Shown here: positions 8,501 to 16,902 of the stretch, in pieces
Layout: every line of letters begins with the position of its first letter
How positions within the stretch are numbered: the first letter of the stretch is position 1
Assembly: GCF_009363535.1 (NCBI RefSeq)
Contig: NZ_CP045369.1
Span: 2,243,001 to 2,307,000 of the forward strand
DNA from: Microbulbifer sp. THAF38
GTDB lineage: Bacteria; Pseudomonadota; Gammaproteobacteria; Pseudomonadales; Cellvibrionaceae
DNA: 64,000 nt
Reading direction: 5' to 3'
Notes under the pieces: model-generated
The model's database searches: none
What the model saw: only the letters and a program-made list of their open reading frames with translations
Told to the model about the DNA's origin: nothing
Position numbers and translations under genes: made by a program

Positions 8501-11172
8501 GAAACCCACATTTCCCGCCAGCTGCCTGTAGTAGTAAGGGCGTTTCTGACGGAGCGATTGACATGTGCCGCCGAGGTCCACTGCAGTAAATGGCGGCGGG
8601 AAACGCGCAGCCGGTAGAGAGTGCGCACTATCGCATCCAGCGCATTGACTGCCTGTACCGGGAGTAGAGCCAGAGACAAAAGCCAGTGCAAAAAGCGTTG
8701 CTGCAGAACTGCTGGGCCTCCCCGCAGATGGAGGTGAGCACGACTGGGGTCGGCTATGCTCCGCCAAATCATCGATAGCAATTCCTGCCATACCGAGGCG
8801 GATGACAGTACTAGAAGTAGCAAGGTCCAGGCCCAGGATTGGCCCGGCAGCCAGCCGCTCCAGGCCAGCAAAAATAAAGCCAAAAGAGAGGGAGATTCCA
8901 AACTGCGACGCAAGTTATCGGCGATCTGCCAGCGCTGGATGGGCGGTAGAGGGTTGCTGACTTTCTCACCATTTTCGATCGGCACACGCTTGCCCAACCA
9001 GGAAAGCAATTGCCAGTCACCACGAATCCAACGGTGTGAGCGACGCAACATGGCGAAAATATTGGGTGGGTATTGCTCGTAGAATACGGCATCCGATAAA
9101 AGCCCTACTCCACCGATGGCGCCTTCTAGAAGATCGTGGCTGAGAATGGCGTTTTCCGGTAGGTGGCCCACCAGGGTTTGGGAGAAAACCTCCGGATCAT
9201 AAATACCCTTGCCTGTGAATATTGCCTCACCGAACAGATCCTGGTAGGCATCGGATACCGCGTGAGTGTAGAGATCTACGGTGCGATCGCCGGAGAAAAT
9301 CTGGCTGAAGATAGTCCCATCGGAACTGGCAGGGTCGGTTTCCACACGGGGCTGCAAAAATCCGTAACCAGCCACCACCCGCTGTAGGTCGTCGTTGACT
9401 ACCGCGCGATTGAGCGGGTGTGCCATGGCGCCGACGAGGCGTCGCGCGGTATCTGGTGGCATCTGGCTGTCGGCATCTAGCGTGATGACATAGCGGATGC
9501 CCTGGAGCTGTTCGCGATCGCCAAAGCAGCTGGTGAAGCTGTGATCCTCACGGCCCGAAAGCAGGTGGTTGAACTCGATCAGTTTGCCGCGTTTACGCTC
9601 CCAGCCCATCCAGCAATTCTCTAGCGAATTCCAACGGCGCTCGCGGTGTAACAAAAGAAAAGGCGACCTGTCCTCATTGGCCCTGTGGCGTTCATTTAAG
9701 GATTCGATGGAGGCCCTGGCGATCTCCAGAAGTTCATTGTCCCCCTTGGCACTTTGCTCATCCGCGTCAGCAAAATCGCTAAGAACGGCGTAAACCAGAT
9801 TCTCGTCACCATTGTTGAGGAAATTGATTTCCAGGCATTCGAGAATCCTCTGCATATCCTCCGCATCGGCAAACAGTACCGGCATCACCACCACGGTGCG
9901 GCATTCTTTCGAAATACCTTTATCGAAATCCATCTTGGCCAGCAGACGCGGCGGCAGGCAGTGAGTTATTAAGCCGTTGACCAAAGCCAAGGCCATGCCG
10001 AACAGCGGTATCGCGGCAACCACCAGTACCAGTAAGGTCAAAATAATTGAAGCGCCGCCCCAGAGCAGAAATATGGCTAAGGCGAGCAGTAGCGGAATAG
10101 AGAAAAGCGCCAGCCCAGAGAAGAAAACCTTGGAGGCTTTATGCAGCAACCGCCAATGAATTCGCTGCAGAAAGCCCGGGCGATAGTCCAGCCCCGCTTC
10201 CAGTTGTGGTCGCCCCTCGTCTATCAGGTAATACCCCACATGCTGAGTCCGACTGCCGGGCTCCTGTTCACTGCTCAGCTTTATCAGCTTTTGAGCTACA
10301 TGCTGTTCGCTTGCGCCACTGCCCCGAGCCAGCTTTTCAATCACATCCCGGTATCTGTCGCGGGTTTCAAAATCCATTCGGCGGTAGGCGTCTGCAGGGT
10401 CGGTGTGCAGAATGCGTTCTACACGGCTGAGGGATTCAACAAAATCCCGCCAATTACAACTGCGCAATTCTCGCAGGCTAATAATGCCACTGGCGATGCC
10501 GACACTGAGTTCTTCCTCGGTGCCGGTATTTCCACCCAGGGCCTCCTCCGCGAGTTGCGCCAAGTGCTCTAACAGGCAAAGGCGCAACAGCGCGGGCAGT
10601 GCCCAAAGTTCGCCCGTGGTGAGTACGGCATCCTCCTGGTAGTGGTCTACCAGTAAGTGAATAGATTGGACATCCACTGGTTGGGAGAAATCGGTGATCA
10701 GGGCATTGGCAAGGAGATGTAAACGCAGGTCGATACTGCCATCTTCCGCAGTGACTTGCGGTAACTGCTTCAAGTAGTTTCTGGGGAGAGACTCGCAGAC
10801 CAATTGCAGGGCTTCCTGAACTACATGGCGGTTATCCAGAAGCCATTCTTCACTGCGCGTGCTTTTTTCGCCAGATTCCACCCGCGCGGCGAGGTGCCGA
10901 TAGATTTTCTCGAAGTGCTTTTCCAGCTTGCCCAAATGCGACCTAAGACGGTAGCCGCCACCTGCCCCGACAGGGTTTGAATGCCGCTTAGCCAGCGTGG
11001 CTATGTCTTCAAGACGCTGCTGTTCATTGTCCCGGTTATTGTTCCGGCCCGAATTGTTGCCACCTGCCGGTAGAGTAGCCGCCACCTGGGGAGCTACTTG
11101 TCCTGGTTTTGAGCGTGAAAAGAACTTGTACTTGTGGCTGGCGCCCTGCTTTTTCCAAAACCGCAATTTCAT
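2506..11172 (-). CDS. ndvB: Cyclic beta-1,2-glucan synthase (NdvB/ChvB family)
   Basis: A 2888-residue inner-membrane enzyme that makes cyclic beta-1,2-glucans from UDP-glucose, periplasmic glucans that act in osmotic adaptation and envelope integrity. Visible order: basic disordered N-terminus; membrane helices around 350-410; a family-84 glycosyltransferase with the DADSQMP motif at about 566; more membrane helices to about 950; a glucoamylase-like middle domain (contains YYELDSQLHYQYRAFG) implicated in cyclisation in this family; and a family-94 phosphorylase-like C-terminus with GNGDWNDG starting at about 2558, thought to control ring size. The length fits the family (about 2800-2900). 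Its ATG overlaps the stop of the upstream universal stress protein gene (ATGA), so the two are translationally coupled. Function is confident at family level; the actual glucan product is inferred. Confidence 0.93.
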   Translation of the reverse strand: MKLRFWKKQGASHKYKFFSRSKPGQVAPQVAATLPAGGNNSGRNNNRDNEQQRLEDIATLAKRHSNPVGAGGGYRLRSHLGKLEKHFEKIYRHLAARVESGEKSTRSEEWLLDNRHVVQEALQLVCESLPRNYLKQLPQVTAEDGSIDLRLHLLANALITDFSQPVDVQSIHLLVDHYQEDAVLTTGELWALPALLRLCLLEHLAQLAEEALGGNTGTEEELSVGIASGIISLRELRSCNWRDFVESLSRVERILHTDPADAYRRMDFETRDRYRDVIEKLARGSGASEQHVAQKLIKLSSEQEPGSRTQHVGYYLIDEGRPQLEAGLDYRPGFLQRIHWRLLHKASKVFFSGLALFSIPLLLALAIFLLWGGASIILTLLVLVVAAIPLFGMALALVNGLITHCLPPRLLAKMDFDKGISKECRTVVVMPVLFADAEDMQRILECLEINFLNNGDENLVYAVLSDFADADEQSAKGDNELLEIARASIESLNERHRANEDRSPFLLLHRERRWNSLENCWMGWERKRGKLIEFNHLLSGREDHSFTSCFGDREQLQGIRYVITLDADSQMPPDTARRLVGAMAHPLNRAVVNDDLQRVVAGYGFLQPRVETDPASSDGTIFSQIFSGDRTVDLYTHAVSDAYQDLFGEAIFTGKGIYDPEVFSQTLVGHLPENAILSHDLLEGAIGGVGLLSDAVFYEQYPPNIFAMLRRSHRWIRGDWQLLSWLGKRVPIENGEKVSNPLPPIQRWQIADNLRRSLESPSLLALFLLAWSGWLPGQSWAWTLLLLVLSSASVWQELLSMIWRSIADPSRAHLHLRGGPAVLQQRFLHWLLSLALLPVQAVNALDAIVRTLYRLRVSRRHLLQWTSAAHVNRSVRNALTTTGSWREMWVSPAIALLVTAGLIFWAPASLLPAAPFLLAWLLAPQLVHHINLPRLLEPSVLSEEDKRELRLLSRRTWLFFEHFMGPDDHWLPPDNYQEEPLAVLARRTSPTNIGLGLLSILSAYDFGYVDLSLLLARLNNSFDRMRGLERYRGHFLNWYETRELHPLNPRYVSTVDSGNLAGSLLTLASGLEALKTEPLSGRQLVLGITDTLDAMAETLQPVDSDSTHNEIREINAQIAQFRQRLQAGAEHNRWWQTIDDIYERDVPWLQERMLTLIEGDEKNFSAEDLGRLRQWLDELHRHAVAARRYQEALEPWLRLMQAPPKVCREGRDPIKEGFHALAAALNNPVSLSSMPSFCEAAKDQLQQLQKHTSSESPQPRDEVTAWCEKLYNALERARENAASYCRDITSLATRARNWVEEMDFAFLYDRDQHLFHIGYNVTDAALDANHYDLLASESRLTGFLAIAKGDVPARHWRHLERPFRHLHRRVVLMSWSATLFEYLMPRLFMETPEHSLIGRACRNAIEVHRKFTGRYELPWGIAESGYYELDSQLHYQYRAFGVPGIGFRRDLGERLVIAPYASMMALPFDAGAVMENVRQLRAEGGYGQFGLYEAIDYGRTAKPIPRRARTVRSYMSHHQGMILLSINNYLHEDIMQQRFHSDVRIAGLTPLLHERLPTARPALRPWQQPGLQRSFHAEGALQSWSALPGRPYPQYNVLSNGHHTLLLGADGAGGSYWHNIALTRWQPDPTRHQGGHWNYIRDLDSGELFSVGLAPCGGDAGHCMANFSPQGAEFQRREAELFCRLHVALSSQHDLEARRLVIKNESNRSRHLLLADYTEVVLAPERDYQRHPAFAKLFVESQYLPEEQVMLYRRRPRSSDEKPIYMAHCVLVSSGINHQLAWETDRMLFLGRGGSPARPLALQKGLAGFTGTTGPVLDPVIASAQEISIPPQSEVEVIYLTGASKSRRELLSVLRSYRSRPKARWVYDLARMQSEQELHNLRIPAADVYWMVDLLTAVLAPSGGLRAPSRVLARSHHIQRCLWSRGISGDNPILLVQVRSEQGIDFAEPILQAHTLWSGRGLAIDLVIVDEDSAGYSQQTRDRLQEMIADIRGRTLRKLNGSVVIVPGQELPESDRIGLLAAARVLLDSSAGSVATQLENSATTLQAQMQPLPPFVPVQPAGYTELPTAELQRPDNLLFDNGLGGFSADGREYILHLKSGKLEEPGERPPAPWVNVIANPDFGCLVSEGGSCCTWSGNSGEHRLTAWNNDPVRDPSGEMLYLRDEESAEVWCPTPAPRPAEASYQIHHGAGYTEYRHNSHGLEQSWRITVDRSAPVKIGRLTLKNGWNRPRRLTATYYVEWVLGLTRSNWTHLINEFVPESHTLLARNAFVPDAKPGVAFLTASLPPHGLTTDRHEFLGSAGGPQAPEALFRIGLSGRVQSGGDPCAAYQVHIDLAIGETQHIYFVMGEGIDRAQALDLAGEFRDPQRAANSQAEFEQFWEDYLGSVQVQVPDKATELMVNRWLPYQTLACRLWGRSGFYQSSGAFGFRDQLQDVQALLWTHPDWTRQHILRTASRQFQDGDVLHWWHENPLRGVRTRCSDDLLWLPFVTAQYIRTTGDYEILNEPVSYLAGAPLGKDEHERYAEFESSDESGSLYEHCCRAIERAGAVGPHGLPVIGNGDWNDGFSRISTTGRGESVWMGWFLLRVCRDMAPLCDYIGDSALAEHYRLLGENFRQQVEDSGWDGAWYRRAYYDDGTPIGSKESDECKIDLIAQTWSVLSQEEPTERAHKAMESANRHLVNELARQILLLKPPFNKTKKDPGYIKGYPPGIRENGGQYTHAATWAVWAAAGLNQSERAWHYFNLLNPVTHTNTAEGVQRYRTEPYVLAGDVYGVPPHVGRGGWTWYSGASGWLYRSALEALLGAKVLDGDHLVIEPCLPQTWHNYHLSLRFGSSRYEIAVSNCGGCPREIESLTLDGEHISSGKIPLKDDGQEHKVSLMFKTTSPAPG

Positions 11173-12146
11173 CGATGGGCTTCATTTCTAACCGGTAGAG
11201 TGGAATGGCGAATTTGACAGGCGTCAGTGCCAGCGCGCAGGGCCTGTAATTGGGATTCCTGCAGGTCTTGAAAGATTAATACCGGCAGATTGCTGTGGGA
11301 CATTACCGTGTGGCATACGGTACCGGTTACGTGATGCTCGCCAGTCTGCCAGTCGTGTGCGCTCATGGCGATCAGATCGACATCCTCTTCAGCGGCTGTG
11401 GCATAAATACATTCGGCGACATTTTGCGCAACTAACAACATGGGTCGCACTTTAATGCCGTTTTCCAATTGGCGGGCCATCTCTTCCAGGTAGACCTCGC
11501 CAGCGCGGCGATTACATTCGACAAACTTCTCTCGAGTGGCATGCTCCTCTCGGGTGATGGGCATTTTGCGTGGCATCTCTGGCACCGCAATCACTTGCAG
11601 CAAGATCATTTCCATCTCTTGCCCGCGCATCATTGAAGCCGCCTGACAGGCCACCCACTCTGAATGCGAGGAGCCATCCATGGATACCAGAATGCGGCGG
11701 TAGGCCATATTATCCTGGGCTGGCGGTTTTAAGCCTGGCCGAACGATGATGAATGAACGCCCGGAGCCACTGAAAATCTTTTGGGCGGTACTACCGAAGT
11801 CGAAACGACTGACGCCTCCTTTGCCGTAGGCAGTGAATACGATTAAATCGATATCCACCTCTTCGCAGTATTCGACAATTTGTTCCGCCGGACGCCCCTC
11901 CACCACAGATTGGGCCACATTGATCCCCTGTTCAGAGATACGTTCAGCGAGGCGATTGAGGTAGCTTCGCAATTCCACCCTACGCAACCTCCAGTCCACC
12001 GGGTCGATGCCTTGCTCGTCAGAGTTTTGCACATGCAGTAGATGAATTTTTGCGCCGCTGTTTTGTGCAAGCATCACCGCGTGGGCGATGGCCTCCTCGG
12101 CGATGGAGGAGCCATCAAGGGGCAGTAGGATGTGTTTAAACGGCAT
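11169..12146 (-). CDS. Universal stress protein, tandem Usp domains
   Basis: A 325-residue cytoplasmic protein with two Usp folds, about residues 1-150 and 155-310. Each starts with a hydrophobic strand ending in an Asp-rich loop (LLPLDGSS and LVSMDGSS). Each carries a glycine-rich nucleotide-binding tail (GKGGVSRFDFGSTAQ and GEHHVTGTVCHTVM). Such UspE/UspA-like proteins bind ATP or AMP and help survival under starvation, redox or low-oxygen stress. It is the first gene of a two-gene unit with ndvB, with a 4-base ATGA overlap, so glucan synthesis is probably expressed with a stress response. The start is the only in-frame ATG giving a complete Usp fold. Confidence 0.92.
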   Translation of the reverse strand: MPFKHILLPLDGSSIAEEAIAHAVMLAQNSGAKIHLLHVQNSDEQGIDPVDWRLRRVELRSYLNRLAERISEQGINVAQSVVEGRPAEQIVEYCEEVDIDLIVFTAYGKGGVSRFDFGSTAQKIFSGSGRSFIIVRPGLKPPAQDNMAYRRILVSMDGSSHSEWVACQAASMMRGQEMEMILLQVIAVPEMPRKMPITREEHATREKFVECNRRAGEVYLEEMARQLENGIKVRPMLLVAQNVAECIYATAAEEDVDLIAMSAHDWQTGEHHVTGTVCHTVMSHSNLPVLIFQDLQESQLQALRAGTDACQIRHSTLPVRNEAHR

Positions 12147-12571
12147 ATCATTACTCCCAGCCGGAGCCCGGCGATGGATATTCAGTCAGCGTTAAAGAGT
12201 TTTACGACAGAAAATTTTTGCTTATTCGGTTTGAGGCTGCTCCCGGTTTTAACCTTGCAAGAAACAGTCCCAACACCAAGCTTTTAGCAATGTTAGGGAA
12301 ACTCCGAAATGCCCATTAGCGTGGTTAAGGTCAAGAGTATTTCAAAGTCTCATCCATGGTGTTGTCTTTGCTGCCAACATGAAAAACTGTGCTCCATATC
12401 ACTGAAAACGCCAGCTTTAATAGATTCGTAACGGCTTTGCTTAGGTATTTAGATAAAAAGGAAGCTTGTAAAGAGTGCGTTCTAAGCCCTTTAACGTTGA
12501 ATAATAGGGGCTCAATAGAAAGTAAGTCGGTGGAGAGTGGCTGGGACCAGGATAAGGGTTTTCAAAAGCAG
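12147..12571. other. Intergenic region upstream of the usp-ndvB unit
   Basis: This 425-base stretch separates the P-type ATPase 3' end from the start of the usp gene. It must hold the usp-ndvB promoter, read leftwards. I could not pick out a convincing -35/-10 pair, FNR-type palindrome or terminator. A plus-strand reading frame at 12389-12613 has no ribosome site or recognisable sequence and is not called. Confidence 0.5.
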
Positions 12572-15301
12572 TTACGCTTTCTTCCCAATTATAAAGTCAG
12601 GTGTTTGTCTTGAGAGTCGTATACGCAACTGTTTTTCAATTTCGACAATGGTAAATAGCGCCACGCCTATAGCAACAATCAATACTCCATCGGCGAATGT
12701 CACAGCTTCGGTTGCGAAGATTTTCTGCAGTGTGGGAATATAGGTAATTGCGAACTGCCCCGCGCTAACGACAAGTACCGCCAGCCATACAACCTTTGTG
12801 CCGCGTACGGCCTTCCAAGTGAGAGAGGTGCCATACATATTGCGGATAAAGAACAGGTGGAAAATTTCCATCACCACCAATGTATTCATGGCCATGGTGC
12901 GTGCAAGCTCCAGGGAGTAGTTTTGCTCAATGGCGTAGGTATATATCCCGAATACGCCACATAGAAATAACGTACTTACCAATGCGATATGCCATACCAG
13001 CACGCTGGTGAGCAATGGCTGTCCACGCAAGCGGGGGGGACGGCGCATGGTATTTTCTTCGGTGGGCTCAAAAGCGAGCGCTATTCCGAGCGTAACGGCG
13101 GTAATCAGGTTTACCCAAAGTATCTGAATCGGTGTTATCGGCAGCACCATGCCAAAGAGCAGTGCCACAATAATGGTTGAGGCCTCCCCTGCGTTGGTGG
13201 GTAGTGTCCAGCTGATCACTTTCTTTATATTGTCATAAACCGTACGCCCCTCACGTACGGCGGCACCAATAGAGGCGAAATTGTCATCCGCTAGAACCAG
13301 TTCGGAAGCCTCTTTGGCGGCCTCAGTTCCACCTTTTCCCATGGCAATGCCGACATCGGCGCGTTTCAATGCGGGGGCATCGTTAACGCCATCGCCAGTC
13401 ATTGCCACAGTCATATCGTGGGCCTGAAGTGCGGTTACCAGTCGCAATTTATGCTCTGGCCTGGTGCGGGCGAAGATATCCACCTTCAGGACTTCTGCCG
13501 CCAATGCCGCGTCATCCAGGTTGTCGATGTCCACTCCCGTTAAGGCTTTGTCCGGCCCCTGTAAACCTATCTGCTGACCGATGGCTTTTGCGGTCGCGAT
13601 ATGATCGCCGGTGATCATTTTCACCCGAATACCCGCGCCCCTGCACTCCGCAACGGAGGTTATAGCCTCCTGACGGGGTGGATCGATTAATCCCACCAAG
13701 CCGAGAAGGGTTAAAGTGCCCTTCACGTCTGAGTGCTCCAGTACCGTGTGCTCTGGCTTTACTTCTTTTGAGGCGAGCGCCAAGACACGCTGCCCCAATG
13801 CCGCCACCTCGTCGGCCTGTTGTCGCCAGTAAGTTTCTACCAATGGTTCGCAGCCTCCATCCTCGCTGCGATAGGTTTTGCACATTGCCAAAACCTGCTC
13901 CGGCGCACCTTTAACGGCGATCAGTGCATGATTCTCATGGTTGTGGTTCAGGCTGGCCATGAACTTATGCTGGGCATCAAAGGGGATAATATCGGTACGG
14001 GTCCACTGCTTGCGTACCTCCCCGTCATTCATTCCCGCTTTTGCGGCAAACGCCAGCAAGGCCCCCTCCATGGGGTCGCCCTCCACGAGCCAGTTGTCAT
14101 CCTCTTTTCTTAGCTCGGCGTCATTACAAAGAACCGCAACACGGGCCAATTCCTCCAGGGGGTGCGGGGCCGGCATCGTTACCGGCTCGCCGCAGAGCAT
14201 GACTTCACCCCGCGGTTCATAGCCCTCGCCCTTTACTTCAAAGTGCTGTGTGCCTTTAACTACAGTGGCGACGCACATCTCGTTTCGTGTGAGTGTCCCG
14301 GTTTTATCGGTACAGATTACCGATACTGATCCCAGGGTTTCGATAGCCGGCAGGCGCCGGACAATGGCGTTGCGCCGTGCCATCGCCTGGACCCCAACCG
14401 CTAATGTGATGGTTAGAACTGCCGGTAAGCCCTCAGGGATAGCCGCTACCGAAAGCCCAACAATGGCCATAAACAGCTCGGTAAAGTTGTGCTGCAATAC
14501 AAACAGCCCAAAGGCGAAGATGAGCGCGGCCACGGTCAGAATAAAAAGTGCCAGCCATTTGGCGAAAATGCCCATCTGTTCAACCAGCGGAGTGGTTAAA
14601 GTTTCAACACTGGCGAGCATGCCACTGATATGGCCGATCTCTGTCTCTGCTGCGGTGGCCACTACTACCCCCACTCCCTGCCCACTGGTAACACTGGTAC
14701 CGCTATAGGCTAAGCAACTGCGGTCCCCCAAGGGGGTATCAGTGTTAACCGGGGCGGTGTGTTTTTCTACTGCGAGCGATTCCCCAGTGAGGATGGCCTC
14801 TTGTATCTGCAGGCTGTGCGTTTTTAATAACCGCAGATCGGCAGGCACTTTGTCACCGGCCTCAATGAGCACAATATCTCCGGGTACCAGCTTCTCTCCC
14901 TCTACAGTGAGCCGCTGGTTGTTGCGGAGGACCGCGGCACGTGGTGCCAGCATATGGCGGATAGCATCCATGGCCTTTTCCGCCTTACCCTCCTGCGCAA
15001 AGCCGATAATCGCATTGACGATAACCACCGCCAGGATGACTCCGGTGTCTATCCAGTGCTGCAGTAGGCCTGTGATAAGCGCCGCACCCAGCAAGACGTA
15101 GATCAGGATATTGTTAAAGTGGGAGAAGAAGCGTCGCAGTAATCCTTTGCGAGGCGGTGCCGGCAGGCAGTTGGGTCCGTAAGTTTGCAGTCTTAGCGCC
15201 GCTTCATCCTCACTGATTCCCGCCATACCACTCTCCAGCTCGGAGAGCACCGTCTCTGGGGGCATTGAGTGCCAGTTTTTCTCAGACCGCGTCTGAAGCA
15301 C
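12572..15301 (-). CDS. P2-type cation-transporting P-type ATPase
   Basis: A 909-residue ATP-driven cation pump with about ten membrane helices. Seen: an N-terminal cation-ATPase domain (1-80), the actuator TGES motif, the phosphorylation site DKTGT at D332, the hinge TGDGVNDAPA near 634, and the M4 signature PEGLP near 288. M5 NAGE and M6 NLIT keep several residues that bind calcium in SERCA. The M6 Asp of SERCA (NLVTD) is replaced by Ala (NLITAV), so a Ca2+ role is not safe; Mg2+, Na+, K+ or H+ are possible. No accessory subunit is nearby. It shares orientation with usp-ndvB but is separated by 425 bases, so it is probably a separate transcription unit. Confidence 0.9.
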   Translation of the reverse strand: MLQTRSEKNWHSMPPETVLSELESGMAGISEDEAALRLQTYGPNCLPAPPRKGLLRRFFSHFNNILIYVLLGAALITGLLQHWIDTGVILAVVIVNAIIGFAQEGKAEKAMDAIRHMLAPRAAVLRNNQRLTVEGEKLVPGDIVLIEAGDKVPADLRLLKTHSLQIQEAILTGESLAVEKHTAPVNTDTPLGDRSCLAYSGTSVTSGQGVGVVVATAAETEIGHISGMLASVETLTTPLVEQMGIFAKWLALFILTVAALIFAFGLFVLQHNFTELFMAIVGLSVAAIPEGLPAVLTITLAVGVQAMARRNAIVRRLPAIETLGSVSVICTDKTGTLTRNEMCVATVVKGTQHFEVKGEGYEPRGEVMLCGEPVTMPAPHPLEELARVAVLCNDAELRKEDDNWLVEGDPMEGALLAFAAKAGMNDGEVRKQWTRTDIIPFDAQHKFMASLNHNHENHALIAVKGAPEQVLAMCKTYRSEDGGCEPLVETYWRQQADEVAALGQRVLALASKEVKPEHTVLEHSDVKGTLTLLGLVGLIDPPRQEAITSVAECRGAGIRVKMITGDHIATAKAIGQQIGLQGPDKALTGVDIDNLDDAALAAEVLKVDIFARTRPEHKLRLVTALQAHDMTVAMTGDGVNDAPALKRADVGIAMGKGGTEAAKEASELVLADDNFASIGAAVREGRTVYDNIKKVISWTLPTNAGEASTIIVALLFGMVLPITPIQILWVNLITAVTLGIALAFEPTEENTMRRPPRLRGQPLLTSVLVWHIALVSTLFLCGVFGIYTYAIEQNYSLELARTMAMNTLVVMEIFHLFFIRNMYGTSLTWKAVRGTKVVWLAVLVVSAGQFAITYIPTLQKIFATEAVTFADGVLIVAIGVALFTIVEIEKQLRIRLSRQTPDFIIGKKA

Positions 15302-15487
15302 GCTTCACCTTTGCCGGGTTATCTTTTTCTATTTTCGACTGAGCTTAGCAATAAATATTAATTATTCGAAAGGTTCTAGATACTGAAAACAATCAGGGAT
15401 GAAAAGGCTTAGAGGTATCAAGTAGGCACAACTAAGCCCTTATTCACAAGAAGTAGCCATCATTAATAATATGAGATGTAAATTATA

Positions 15488-15907
15488 TTATACCTTGTCA
15501 GCTTTCTCAGAAAGTGAAGTTGGATCCATCCACATTGCCTCCCAAATATGGCCATCGGGATCTGCTAATGCCCTGCCATACATAAAACCATGATCTTGTG
15601 GAGGGTTGGTATCGGCGGTGCCGCCATTGGCAGCCGCTGCATTGTTTATCACATCAACTGCCTCACGGCTGTCCATAGATAAAGCCAGCATAACCTCGCT
15701 GCTGCTTGAAGGGGGGATCGGGCGAGATGTGAAGTGACGCCACTTCTCATGGGTAAGCAACATGGCACTTATATTTTCACTCCAAACCATGCAGGCTGCG
15801 GTCTCATCGGTAAAATGTGGGTTGTTCTCAAATCCTAGGGATTTGTAAAACTCCATTGAGGCCTTAAGGTCATTAACGGGCAGGTTCACAAAAATCATAC
15901 GTTTCAT
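15488..15907 (-). CDS. VOC (glyoxalase/bleomycin resistance) family protein
   Basis: A 139-residue vicinal-oxygen-chelate protein with paired beta-alpha-beta-beta-beta modules. It begins MIFVNLPVNDLKASMEFYKS, the usual first strand and helix, and ends with a DPDGHIWEAMWMDP segment typical of the metal-binding second half. It resembles the PhnB/glyoxalase-like group of uncharacterised VOC proteins rather than glyoxalase I itself. The substrate is unknown. It is the first gene of the AT-richer block between the ATPase and the hydrogenase locus. Confidence 0.85.
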   Translation of the reverse strand: MKRMIFVNLPVNDLKASMEFYKSLGFENNPHFTDETAACMVWSENISAMLLTHEKWRHFTSRPIPPSSSSEVMLALSMDSREAVDVINNAAAANGGTADTNPPQDHGFMYGRALADPDGHIWEAMWMDPTSLSEKADKV

Positions 15908-16004
15908 AATTATGGATTCTCTGTTAAAAGTAGTTAATTGTGATGCTATCTATTAGTTGCTCAGATACTTATAGATAGCTTAAAGAGTTTTCAGTATCAA
16001 CATA

Positions 16005-16628
16005 CTACTGTTCTTGTGGTCCTTTGCCAGACATAATTTTTGATCGAAATTTAGCTATATATGCAGCTCGAGTTTCGGATTTTTTTGCTGAATTGAGTTT
16101 GATAATATAACTCTTCTGTCGCCCAGGTGTTAAATTATAAAAAGCTTGCGCAAGCTCTGCATCAGTGCTTAGTGCTTCCGCTAATTCAACAGGTAAACAT
16201 TGTTTCTCTCTTTTCTTTGAGGGTCTTATACCTTCGGCGGCATATCTTATTGACTCTAAGAGATAAGATTGAATGATATATGCTTTATCATCTACTTGTT
16301 TGGCGTTTGTAAAACGCATCATATCTGGACTTTGTGTGTTCTCACCTTGACGCTCTAAAATGCCGTATGGATCCTTCATTAAACTAGCGTTAAAAAAAAT
16401 AAGTCGGAAATCGTTTCGTACTGCGCCAATCATAACAATGTTACGATTAGCGTGCATGTAACATGGGTGTGCCCATTTAACCACTTCAACAAGTTCATTT
16501 TCTAGGCAAATTCTCCGAAGTTTATGGATACCATCTCTCCAAATAAATGAGGAACAGCTTGAAGTATTAAATCGATCACAACGTCCGCACCCTTTATTAA
16601 AGAAATCTTCTATAACGGTAATCATCAT
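16005..16628 (-). CDS. YdeI/DUF1801-type protein
   Basis: A 207-residue protein of the YdeI/OmpD-associated family. The N-terminal half has a DUF1801-like pattern (ELVEVVKWAHPCYMHANRNI). The C-terminal end carries the family hallmark GRQKSYIIKLNSAKKSETR followed by a KFRSKIMSGKG tail. The biochemical role of the family is not established. A GAGGAG ribosome site precedes the tandem ATG start at moderate spacing. Codon use is AT-rich, as in its neighbours. Four cysteines cluster in residues 14-33, which is unusual and could be a start-region peculiarity. Confidence 0.8.
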   Translation of the reverse strand: MMITVIEDFFNKGCGRCDRFNTSSCSSFIWRDGIHKLRRICLENELVEVVKWAHPCYMHANRNIVMIGAVRNDFRLIFFNASLMKDPYGILERQGENTQSPDMMRFTNAKQVDDKAYIIQSYLLESIRYAAEGIRPSKKREKQCLPVELAEALSTDAELAQAFYNLTPGRQKSYIIKLNSAKKSETRAAYIAKFRSKIMSGKGPQEQ

Positions 16629-16902
16629 GATATCGTTTACTCCTCACAAGTGTTTCTACAGAGAAAAACATAGGGAAAATTAAGCAAACCTAAGATTATA
16701 AGAATAAATTAAACCTATACCTTGAGGCTGTTTTAGTTGAGTTGAGAATAAATGAATTATAATCAATCAATAAAAACAACCGAGCAGTATCGGTAGAAAT
16801 AGCAAGTTATGAATTTCATGGACATCCAGATCTAAATGAATTTGCCAATAACCCTGCTGATTTTTATATCTCATTCTCGTTTCTGGCTATTAACAATAGG
16901 AG

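Noticed and set aside
2616..10642. Many plus-strand open frames opposite ndvB, up to about 180 codons
   Set aside because: They are the antisense shadow of a long GC-rich gene: no ribosome sites, no recognisable domains, and ndvB is intact through the same bases.
12389..12613. 74-codon plus-strand frame upstream of usp
   Set aside because: No ribosome site, overlaps the ATPase 3' end on the opposite strand, and has no motif.
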